DNA of 12,389 bases from NCBI GenBank assembly GCA_003575245.1, contig NMQN01000496.1, positions 1-12,389 on the forward strand. The letters are read 5' to 3'. Source of the DNA: Candidatus Atribacteria bacterium 1244-E10-H5-B2. GTDB taxonomy: Bacteria; Atribacterota; JS1; SB-45; 34-128. Below are positions 6,792-12,389 of this stretch, in pieces. A model generated the notes under the pieces. It saw only the letters and a list, made by a program, of their open reading frames with translations. It was not told where the DNA came from and searched no databases. A program made the translations under genes and the position numbers. How positions within the stretch are numbered: position 1 is the first letter of the stretch; every line of letters starts with the position of its first letter.

Positions 6792-7710
6792 GGTTGTTAA
6801 TTTAAGAAAAAGCTATGGCCGCCTGGAAGCACTGAAATCTATCAGCTTTGAAGTTGAAAAAGGTTCGGTATTTGGCTTCATTGGAAGAAATGGCGCCGGG
6901 AAAACTACGACAATGAATATCCTGACCGGATTGATTAAATTTAATGAAGGTAAAATATTCATTAAAGGAAAGGATTTCTTAAAAAATAAACAGGAACTTA
7001 TAAGATCTATTGGATATCTGCCCGAGACCCCGACTTTTTATAATTATATGAATGCTTACGAGTATTTAAATTTCATTGACGAAATTATAGGATGCGATTT
7101 AAAAAAATCCGGTAAAAGTGTTGGCAAACTTCTGGAAACAGTTAAACTAGCAAAACATGGAAAAAGACGTATTGGCGGATACTCACGGGGAATGAAACAA
7201 AGACTGGCACTGGCAGTAGCATTTATGAACAGTCCTGAAATTCTCTTTTTAGATGAGCCTGCATCTGCGCTTGATCCTGAGGGAAGAGTGGAAATGCTCG
7301 AACTTATCGAAGGTCTTAAGGATGATAAGATTACTATTTTCCTGTCGACACATATCCTAAATGACGCAGAGAGGGTATGTGACAAAATATGCATTATAGA
7401 TGAGGGTAAAATACTTTTGACTAAAAATCTGTCTGATTTATACGAAACCTATATACAGCCTATTTTTGATGTTGAATTTGAAAAAGATCCTAAAAGTGAA
7501 GTTAATTTATTAAAAGAGCTTAGCTGGATTGAAAGTATTAAAGAAAATGGCAAAAGGATAAGCCTTTACGTTAAAGATATAGATTATGCTAAAAAAGAAA
7601 TCTTAAAGGAGCTTTCAAAACTTGATAATAATGTTACCAGTTACCGGACCAGGAAAAGCACACTGGAAGATATTTTTATGAGAATGGTAAGTAAAAATGA
7701 GATCATTTAA
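6784..7710 (+). CDS. ABC-2 exporter ATP-binding protein (YxlF/CcmA type)
   Basis: A 308-residue ABC ATPase with one nucleotide-binding domain and a C-terminal extension. Walker A is GRNGAGKTTT (34-43), the Q-loop region reads YLPETP with Glu in place of Gln at 81, the signature is YSRGMKQR (133-140) in place of LSGGQ, Walker B is ILFLDEP (153-159), the D-loop SALD follows, and the switch His is 190 in STH. These variants are common in the drug/antibiotic-exporter branch that pairs with ABC-2 permeases. The C-terminal 80 residues match the usual regulatory tail of this branch, ending in STLEDIFMRMV. It overlaps the gene before by 8 bases and the permease after by 14 bases. The exported substrate is unknown. 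Confidence 0.93.
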   Translation: MIKVVNLRKSYGRLEALKSISFEVEKGSVFGFIGRNGAGKTTTMNILTGLIKFNEGKIFIKGKDFLKNKQELIRSIGYLPETPTFYNYMNAYEYLNFIDEIIGCDLKKSGKSVGKLLETVKLAKHGKRRIGGYSRGMKQRLALAVAFMNSPEILFLDEPASALDPEGRVEMLELIEGLKDDKITIFLSTHILNDAERVCDKICIIDEGKILLTKNLSDLYETYIQPIFDVEFEKDPKSEVNLLKELSWIESIKENGKRISLYVKDIDYAKKEILKELSKLDNNVTSYRTRKSTLEDIFMRMVSKNEII

Positions 7711-8464
7711 AGCTTATTTTAAAAAAGAGATATTGGAGTCCGTTAGAGGCAATAAATACCTGATTTTATTTGTAGGTACTATTTTCTGGGCTTTGTTGGA
7801 TCCATTGATGTTAAAGCTTTTACCTTTACTTCTAAAAAATTATTTACCTGCTGACCTGACTGATCTATTTTCCACTTTTACCCGCGATACAGCTTTCCAG
7901 ACTTTTATAAAAGATTTATTTCAAATTGGAACAATTATTATTGCACTTACCTTAATGGGACTGCTTTCCAATGAAGTTTACTTAAAAAAACTAGTCTTCC
8001 CCTATTCCAGGGGGGTAAATCCTGCGGGTATTGTGCTTGCAAAATATATCCACTATACGGTTACAATTTCTCTTTTTATACTAATAGCCTTTTTGACTAA
8101 TTATTTTTATATCAACAGGCTTTTCACCGGAGGGGTTTTATCAATTGAAATTGCGCTAAAATCATCACTTTTATATATCCTCTATTATTCCGTATTGTTA
8201 TCCATACTTTTATACCTTAGCAGCCTATTTAAAAAAGGTATAATTGCCGGAATTACGGTCCTTGTTCTTGGATATAGTCTGAGCATTTTCAATCAGTTTG
8301 AGACTATAAGAGCCTATCTCCCAAATTATTTGCTTTTTAAGGCAAATGAAATCGGACATATTTTCGATAATTCCTTGATTCCTACTGTCATTGTTTCATT
8401 TTGCATAATCATACTCCTGGTCTTCTTTTCAATCCTGCGTATGAAAAAAATTGATGTTGCCTGA
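7697..8464 (+). CDS. ABC-2 type permease (YxlG-like)
   Basis: The 255-residue protein is very hydrophobic and carries about six membrane segments: near residues 20-45, 73-91, 109-133, 150-175, 182-200 and 228-248. It starts with a basic, amphipathic stretch, MRSFKAYFKKEILESVRGNK, as ABC-2 permeases usually do. A conserved-looking cytoplasmic loop LVFPYSRGVNPAGIVLAKYI is the kind of coupling region that contacts the ATPase. Its ATG lies inside the ATPase gene (14-base overlap), which fits co-translation of the two subunits. With the YxlE-like protein it completes a three-gene exporter operon. Family-level function only; no sign of what is transported, and no clear terminator follows. Confidence 0.88.
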   Translation: MRSFKAYFKKEILESVRGNKYLILFVGTIFWALLDPLMLKLLPLLLKNYLPADLTDLFSTFTRDTAFQTFIKDLFQIGTIIIALTLMGLLSNEVYLKKLVFPYSRGVNPAGIVLAKYIHYTVTISLFILIAFLTNYFYINRLFTGGVLSIEIALKSSLLYILYYSVLLSILLYLSSLFKKGIIAGITVLVLGYSLSIFNQFETIRAYLPNYLLFKANEIGHIFDNSLIPTVIVSFCIIILLVFFSILRMKKIDVA

Positions 8465-8746
8465 ATATCATAAATCGAAACGAAATTGCCACATTTTATC
8501 GGAGCACCCGTTTAAATAATTAACAATTTAAGAATATTATTGCAGAATAGTCCAAGGTTATCTATAGATTAAAAGATGGAATAAATACAAGGAACTTGAC
8601 GCAGTAGACTTCATTGCAACTCCAAGCTTCCATATCCCAAATAATTAAAAAAATTATGAAGTGGATCCTCTTAAAAATTTTTTATTGATTTATGTATTGT
8701 TAAAATAATTAATAAATATATAACTTAATTAATTTATATTTGTATC
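8465..8746. other. AT-rich spacer after the exporter operon
   Basis: No gene or convincing terminator is seen. A short open stretch at 8574-8648 (WNKYKELDAVDFIATPSFH) is protein-like but has no start codon and stops on both sides; it could be a relic. From about 8650 the sequence is almost pure A and T. Confidence 0.4.
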
Positions 8747-8775
8747 TTGACATTAATATTATAATGTCTTAATAT
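8747..8775 (+). promoter_or_regulatory. Strong promoter of the CAP-domain gene leader
   Basis: A perfect TTGACA (8747-8752) is followed after 17 bases by TAATAT (8770-8775). Transcription would begin near 8782, giving a leader of about 190 bases before the CAP-domain start codon. Confidence 0.7.
8749..8768. promoter_or_regulatory. Palindrome overlapping the -35 box, candidate operator
   Basis: GACATTA (8749-8755) and TAATGTC (8762-8768) are perfect 7-base inverted arms around six bases. The palindrome covers most of the -35 box and the promoter spacer, so a dimeric protein bound there would block RNA polymerase. The regulator is unknown. Confidence 0.5.
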
Positions 8776-8831
8776 TTAAAAAAGATAATTAATTATAAGT
8801 TCTTTTGAAAATTTAAATTCTATTTTAGTAA

Positions 8832-8941
8832 TAGAGGCTATGACTTACATTCAGCTATTTGGGCACTTTAGAATGTAACGAGCCAGTAGTGCAACCGGCT
8901 ATTGCTTTTTTATTTGAAAAGAGTAAGCCATCTAGCCTCTA
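8832..8941 (+). ncRNA. Riboswitch-like structured leader of the CAP-domain gene (class unknown)
   Basis: The leader can form a closing helix P1, TAGAGGCTA (8832-8840) with TAGCCTCTA (8933-8941), 9 perfect pairs. Inside are P2, TTACATTC (8845-8852) with GAATGTAA (8871-8878), 8 perfect pairs, and P3, AGCC (8881-8884) with GGCT (8897-8900) extended by two pairs past one mismatch. The loop of P2 contains GCACT (8863-8867) and the loop of P3 AGTGC (8888-8892), able to pair as a 5-bp kissing loop. A weak hairpin CTTTT/AAAAG (8905-8921) follows. The 3' strand of P1 lies in the 5' arm and loop of the terminator at 8925, so P1 and the terminator exclude each other, as in a riboswitch. P1 formation would favour expression. 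I could not match it to purine, c-di-GMP, SAM, cobalamin or other known consensus sequences. Confidence 0.6.
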
Positions 8942-8960
8942 GGTTAGGTGGCTTTTTTTT
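8925..8960 (+). terminator. Intrinsic terminator in the CAP-gene leader (attenuator)
   Basis: AAGCCATCTAGCC (8925-8937) pairs fully, with two G-U pairs, to GGTTAGGTGGCTT (8942-8954) around a TCTA loop, followed by T up to 8960. The ribosome binding site GGGAG of the next gene begins at the very next base, so this terminator must control that gene and does not end an upstream one. Confidence 0.85.
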
Positions 8961-8972
8961 GGGAGAAAATTA

Positions 8973-9713
8973 ATGAGGGTTAAATTAAAAATAATCTTAA
9001 TAATAACATTGGCTGCAGCATTGATAGCAACCATTGCCTTTTCCAATGCCTTTAGCTACAAAGCTGCAAATATAGACCGTAGCTTTACTGAAAGCAGTAC
9101 ATATAAGACGGAAGATATAGGGAAAGCAGTAATAATAAAGGAAAATATATCTATCAAAGATAATAGTATAGATACAGGAGCAATACTATCCAGAATATCA
9201 GACAATCTTGATAAAGAAATAAATAGCATATATAAAGAATACAAAGCAGAAGTTCTGGGAAACGCCACAACCAGTAAAGCTACTGAAATTGCTGCTGCTC
9301 CGGTAGAATCTATTACCAATTTAAATGAATTTGAAGCAGCAGTGCTTTACCTCATTAATACCATAAGAGTCTCAAACGGACTGGGGGCGTTAGAGCCAAA
9401 TCAAATGCTGACAGATATCGCCAGGTCAAGAAGTAACGATATGATAATCAACTCCTACTTTTCACACTATACACCTGATGGGCGAAACATTTTTAATATA
9501 TTCCGCGAAAATGGAGTATCGTATGTAAATGCTGGAGAGAACCTGGGTCAATCCACACCAGCTTCCAGTGGAACTCCTGAAGCACTCACTGATGCATGGA
9601 TGGCAAGTCCTACCCATAAGGCAAATATCTTGAGATCCGTATATTCCAAAATTGGAATTGGAGTAGTTGATGGTGGAGATAGAAGAGTAGTAGCTACTGT
9701 ATTTATTAATTAA
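8973..9713 (+). CDS. Secreted CAP/SCP-domain protein (YkwD-like)
   Basis: The 246-residue protein has a basic start, MRVKLK, and a hydrophobic core to about residue 23 with a likely signal peptidase site near Ala26. A spacer of about 90 residues, partly helical and charged, leads to a CAP (cysteine-rich secretory/antigen 5/PR-1) domain from about 118 to the end. The motifs are LINTIRVSNGLGAL, then SHYTPDG with His165, AGENLG with Glu189, and AWMASPTHKANIL with His215, the His-Glu-His set typical of bacterial CAP proteins; IGIGVV follows. Such proteins are exported in spore formers and other Gram-positives, but their biochemical role is poorly known. GGGAG lies seven bases before the ATG and directly after the T-run of the attenuator. 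Expression is probably set by that leader. Confidence 0.93.
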   Translation: MRVKLKIILIITLAAALIATIAFSNAFSYKAANIDRSFTESSTYKTEDIGKAVIIKENISIKDNSIDTGAILSRISDNLDKEINSIYKEYKAEVLGNATTSKATEIAAAPVESITNLNEFEAAVLYLINTIRVSNGLGALEPNQMLTDIARSRSNDMIINSYFSHYTPDGRNIFNIFRENGVSYVNAGENLGQSTPASSGTPEALTDAWMASPTHKANILRSVYSKIGIGVVDGGDRRVVATVFIN

Positions 9714-9749
9714 CTATTTATGTCAATATAGTTTTACGGACGCCTAGAC

Positions 9750-9782
9750 AAACACCCTGGATAATATATATCCGGGGTGTTT
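9750..9782 (+). terminator. Terminator after the CAP-domain gene
   Basis: AAACACCCTGGAT (9750-9762) pairs along its whole length, with one T-G pair, to ATCCGGGGTGTTT (9770-9782) around a 7-base loop; AATTTTG follows. It starts 36 bases after the stop codon and separates this transcript from the sortase gene. Confidence 0.8.
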
Positions 9783-9917
9783 AATTTTGATTTCCTTCTG
9801 TCTTATAATCAAAAACTCCTTTTCTAATCAACCCAAATTATTATAATAATTACAACAAATAATCCATATAGTCAAAATAAATTTTATAAATAAAAAAATA
9901 ATGATAGTATTTATAGT

Positions 9918-10574
9918 ATGGATACAAAAAAATCCTTTCCGGATAAAAAAAGGAAGATTATAAGATATTTAGGAATAGCCCTGATAATCATAGGTCTAGC
10001 AATTATAATATATCCTTTCTATATTAACCTTATTCTGGCAAGAAGAGAAGCGGACATACTCACTTCCTGGAATGTAGAGCTGACATCCCTGCAGGATACA
10101 AATGGCAATAAAGAAATTGAATCAACTAATAATAAAGAGGATTTAATATTAGAAAAGGATACCAAACTTGTTGATCCTGAAAAAAAACTGCCATTTAAAA
10201 TTTCAATTCCAGAGATAGATTTAGAGTGGATAGTAAATGAAGGAACTGACTATAGAACTCTTAGAGAAGGCCCGGGGTTTTATATCGACTCAACTCTCCC
10301 AGGTGAAGCTGGCACATGCGTAGTTGCCGGACATAGAAGTACCTATGGAGCGCCCTTCAGCAGGCTTGATGAACTTGAAGAAGGAGATGAGATATTTCTG
10401 GAAACAGATGGAAATGAAGAATTTACATATATCGTTACAGGTAAAAAGGCAGTGATTCCAACTGATATGAGTGTCCTTGAAAACACTGATTACCCAACAC
10501 TACTGTTATCTACCTGTACACCAAAATATTTTGCGACAAGAAGACTGGTTATTTTTGCCAGGATAATTGAATAG
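9918..10574 (+). CDS. Class E-like sortase (cysteine transpeptidase)
   Basis: Sortases cut a C-terminal sorting signal and join the protein to the cell wall. This 218-residue enzyme has one N-terminal membrane anchor, about residues 15-40 after a basic start (Nin-Cout), a polar linker to about 90, and the beta-barrel from KISIPEIDLEWIVNEGTD. His139 lies in VAGHRSTYGAPF, Cys200 in LLLSTCTPKYFATRRL, and Arg208 or Arg209 supplies the third active residue. The TLxTCxPK and GHRxTYGAPF motifs resemble class E sortases of Actinomycetota (and some class D enzymes). The ATG at 9918 has no evident ribosome binding site; no better in-frame start is seen. A -10-like TATAAT is at 9842-9847 without a good -35. 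A wall-anchored LPFTG protein is encoded two genes on and is a possible substrate. Confidence 0.92.
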   Translation: MDTKKSFPDKKRKIIRYLGIALIIIGLAIIIYPFYINLILARREADILTSWNVELTSLQDTNGNKEIESTNNKEDLILEKDTKLVDPEKKLPFKISIPEIDLEWIVNEGTDYRTLREGPGFYIDSTLPGEAGTCVVAGHRSTYGAPFSRLDELEEGDEIFLETDGNEEFTYIVTGKKAVIPTDMSVLENTDYPTLLLSTCTPKYFATRRLVIFARIIE

Positions 10575-10633
10575 TATATATGGAATAATATAATTTATAA
10601 TTTCTGTATTAATTTTTTAAAAATATAGACCTC

Positions 10634-10663
10634 TTTACATTTATCCTGTAAAATTTGTATTAT
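10634..10663 (+). promoter_or_regulatory. Promoter of the 152-residue membrane protein gene
   Basis: TTTACA (10634-10639) and TATTAT (10658-10663) are 18 bases apart. TTTACA is also the left arm of a perfect inverted repeat with TGTAAA (10647-10652), spaced by seven bases, a possible binding site. Confidence 0.5.
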
Positions 10664-10689
10664 TTATAAAAAACATAAAGGAATTATTT

Positions 10690-11148
10690 ATGAATGATAA
10701 AGAAATAAAGAAAGTTCCAAAACGTGTAAGAAATATAAAAGGTTATGGAAAGGCAATACTTGTTTTTACAATCCTAATCTTTGTATCAGTACTGATCTTT
10801 GTTAGTATTTCCCTATGGCAGGATGGAGCAGCCAGAAATACAATACAATTATTGAAGTATAGGGATTCTTATCAGGTTGTTTTTTTAACCAATGGCCAGG
10901 CATATTTTGGCAATATCACCGAAATTACCAATGAATATATACTCCTGAAAGATCCTTATTCTATTAAAGTACAGCAAAAGCAAACAGATGAAGAGGGACA
11001 GACAAAAGAATCGGAAATAAAGCTGCTTAGCATAGAAGATGAATTTTACAAGCCAAAGGGTTATATGTTAATTGAAAAGAGTGTAATAAACTTTATTGAA
11101 GAGTTAAAAGATTCTTCACAGATTATCGATATTATCAAAAATTATTAA
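10690..11148 (+). CDS. Single-span membrane protein of unknown function
   Basis: The 152-residue protein has a strongly basic N-terminus (KKVPKRVRNIKGYGK), one membrane helix at about residues 22-43, and an outside domain of about 105 residues. That domain opens with YQVVFLTNGQAYFGNITEI, followed by YILLKDPYSIKVQQKQ, and ends with FIEELKDSSQIIDIIKNY. The VFLTNGQxYFG pattern occurs in uncharacterised membrane proteins of Gram-positive and candidate-phylum bacteria as far as I recall; no enzyme motif is visible. AAGGA lies eight bases before the ATG. It has its own promoter, 115 bases after the sortase gene, and shares a bidirectional terminator with the facing LPFTG protein gene. Its place between a sortase and a sortase substrate suggests a part in surface-protein biology, but that is only inference. 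Confidence 0.8.
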   Translation: MNDKEIKKVPKRVRNIKGYGKAILVFTILIFVSVLIFVSISLWQDGAARNTIQLLKYRDSYQVVFLTNGQAYFGNITEITNEYILLKDPYSIKVQQKQTDEEGQTKESEIKLLSIEDEFYKPKGYMLIEKSVINFIEELKDSSQIIDIIKNY

Positions 11149-11164
11149 GAATTTTTATTAAAAT

Positions 11165-11199
11165 AAAAGTAGCTCAGATTTTAATTCTGGGCTACTTTT
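11165..11199. terminator. Bidirectional terminator between convergent genes
   Basis: AAAAGTAGCTCAGA (11165-11178) pairs over 14 positions, one T-G, with TCTGGGCTACTTTT (11186-11199) around a 7-base loop. The A-rich left flank and T-rich right end give a U-rich tail in both directions, so it can stop both the plus-strand gene ending at 11148 and the minus-strand gene ending at 11249. Confidence 0.85.
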
Positions 11200-11248
11200 C
11201 CTATACTTAACCTTTATACAATTCTTTTAAAATACCTAATAATACCCT

Positions 11249-12389
11249 CTAAATTTCTTTTCTTCTTCTTTTAGATACCGAGATTACCAACAGTATTACT
11301 CCAGCAAACATAGATAATATACCAGCTATGGGAATGATTGGATTCATTCCTGTAAAAGGAAGTTCAGTAATTCCCAATACCTCTATAACCGGCGGTGGTG
11401 GTGGTGGTTTCTTGGTATTTGTTCTACTAAAGCTGTAGCTTTGCTTTGCGGCACCAACTACTATTCCGGTAATATTAGCTATACGGGTGTAACCTTTTGG
11501 GGTAGTGGTCTCTTTAATTTTGTAAGTACCCCATGGAAGATTTGTCCAGCTAACCGTTCCGTTACCTGTAACTGTCTTTTCTGCTCCTACTGCAGCTCCT
11601 GCTGAATTGTAAAGAGTAAATCCTGCTGTATCTCCAGTACCAAGTCCGCTCTTGTTTAAGGTTATTGAACCTAAAACAATTTTAGTATTTACCCTATCAA
11701 AGCTGTAGCTTTGCTGGCTGGCACCAACTACTATTCCGGTAATATCAGCAATTGGAACATAACCTGGAGGAGTGGTGGTTTCTTTTATGTTATATGTATC
11801 CCAGGGAAGATTAGACCAGTTAACTGATCCGTTACCTGTAACTGTCTTTTCTCCACCTACTACTGCAGCTCCACTTGAATAATAAAGTGTAAATCCGGCT
11901 GTATCTGTAGCATCAAGTCCGGTTTTGTTTAAAGTTATGGATCCTAAAACAATTTTAGTATTTGCCCTATTAAAGCTGTAACTCTGCTGGGCAGCTCCTA
12001 CTACTATCGCAGTAATGTCAGCTATAGGAGTGTAACCTGCTGGGGTTGTGGTTTCTCTTATTGTATATGTATCCCATGGCAGATTGGACCAGGTTACTGA
12101 TCCATTTCCTATTACTCTCTTCTCTATGCCTACTGCAGCTCCAGCTGAATTGTAAAGGGTAAATCCTGCAATATCTGTTGCTCCAAGGCCTGATTTATTC
12201 AGGGTTATTGAACCTAAAACAATTTTAGTATTTACCCTATCAAAGCTGTAGCTCTGCTGGGCAGCTCCTACCACTATACCTGTAATGTCAGCTATAGGAG
12301 TGTAACCTGCTGGAGTAGTTGTTTCCACAATCTTGTAGGTATCCCATGGAAGATCGGACCAGATTATTGATCCATCTCCAGTTATAAAC
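11249..12389 (-). CDS. LPFTG-anchored Cna-B/SpaA repeat surface protein, C-terminal part
   Basis: The frame is open to base 12389, so the N-terminus and signal peptide lie outside; 380 residues are visible. It holds one partial and three full Cna-B (SpaA-like) repeats of about 87-91 residues, each running from GSITLNK through AGFTLY, WSNLPWDTY and the ETTTPxGY motif to SYSFxRxNTK. In Cna-B domains an internal isopeptide bond joins the Lys of the first strand to the Asn of the last, helped by the Glu of ETxxPxGY; Lys (ITLNK), Glu and Asn (NTK) are kept in every full repeat. After a six-proline stretch come VLGITE, the sorting signal LPFTG, a membrane helix and the tail KRRRKEI. The mature protein would be a wall-bound stalk or adhesin-like protein. 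A sortase is encoded nearby. The gene converges on the unknown membrane protein gene. Confidence 0.93.
   Translation of the reverse strand, partial: FITGDGSIIWSDLPWDTYKIVETTTPAGYTPIADITGIVVGAAQQSYSFDRVNTKIVLGSITLNKSGLGATDIAGFTLYNSAGAAVGIEKRVIGNGSVTWSNLPWDTYTIRETTTPAGYTPIADITAIVVGAAQQSYSFNRANTKIVLGSITLNKTGLDATDTAGFTLYYSSGAAVVGGEKTVTGNGSVNWSNLPWDTYNIKETTTPPGYVPIADITGIVVGASQQSYSFDRVNTKIVLGSITLNKSGLGTGDTAGFTLYNSAGAAVGAEKTVTGNGTVSWTNLPWGTYKIKETTTPKGYTRIANITGIVVGAAKQSYSFSRTNTKKPPPPPPVIEVLGITELPFTGMNPIIPIAGILSMFAGVILLVISVSKRRRKEI
11411..12389 (-). repeat. Tandem Cna-B coding repeats
   Basis: Three complete units at 11945-12214, 11672-11944 and 11411-11671, plus a partial unit at 12215-12389, in coding order from right to left. 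Units are close in DNA as well as protein: for example CCTAAAACAATTTTAGTATT recurs at each of three unit boundaries. The middle unit has one extra codon (AAVVGGEK). The array may continue beyond the window. Confidence 0.9.

Noticed and set aside
8574..8648. Short protein-like stretch after the exporter operon
   Set aside because: It is only 24 codons, with no start codon and stops on both sides; too short to call a pseudogene.
8832..8941. c-di-GMP (GEMM), purine or cobalamin riboswitch
   Set aside because: The leader lacks GEMM's GGGCAAACC/GACGCAAAG core, the purine junction bases and short 7-base loops, and the cobalamin box. The kissing loop alone is not enough to assign a class.

Overview
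The window comes from a low-GC, apparently single-membrane (Gram-positive-type) bacterium. Evidence: a class E-like sortase, an LPxTG wall-anchored protein, a lipoprotein-type sugar receptor, strong AGGAGG ribosome binding sites and AT-rich spacers. A low-GC Bacillota or a low-GC Actinomycetota-like lineage would both fit; the sequence does not decide. No rRNA, tRNA, CRISPR array or intact mobile element is visible.

Bases 1-3730, almost all on the minus strand, are a sugar-uptake region. A ROK-family repressor (1992-3281) lies upstream of a ChvE/xylose-type sugar-binding lipoprotein (628-1743), followed by the start of a sugar ABC ATPase (410 leftwards, cut by the window edge). A 12-bp inverted repeat with TTTGTTT/AAACAAA arms sits in front of the receptor gene and is a good candidate operator for the ROK protein. 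The transporter genes are visibly richer in GC than the regulator and everything to the right, so the locus looks composite. Behind the repressor lies a decayed, unrecognised reading frame (3402-3729).

Bases 3786-6462 are an amino-sugar node. A clear promoter (3786-3814) reads through an internally deleted remnant of a GlmU-like left-handed beta-helix protein into glmM (phosphoglucosamine mutase, cell-wall precursor synthesis). nagB (glucosamine-6-phosphate deaminase) converges on it from the other strand with its own promoter. The two enzymes send glucosamine-6-phosphate in opposite directions.

Bases 6512-8464 are a tightly overlapping three-gene operon: a small PLDc_N-type membrane protein, an ABC ATPase and an ABC-2 permease. 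The layout matches the yxlE-yxlF-yxlG part of the Bacillus sigY operon.

Bases 8747-12389 are a cell-surface region. A secreted CAP/SCP-domain protein is preceded by a strong promoter with an overlapping palindrome and by a roughly 190-nt leader. That leader can fold into a riboswitch-like element whose closing helix excludes a perfect intrinsic terminator just before the gene. Then come a class E-like sortase, an unrecognised single-span membrane protein, and (minus strand, start outside the window) a Cna-B repeat protein ending in LPFTG. A bidirectional terminator separates the last two. The unassigned leader at 8832-8960 is the most likely undescribed element here.
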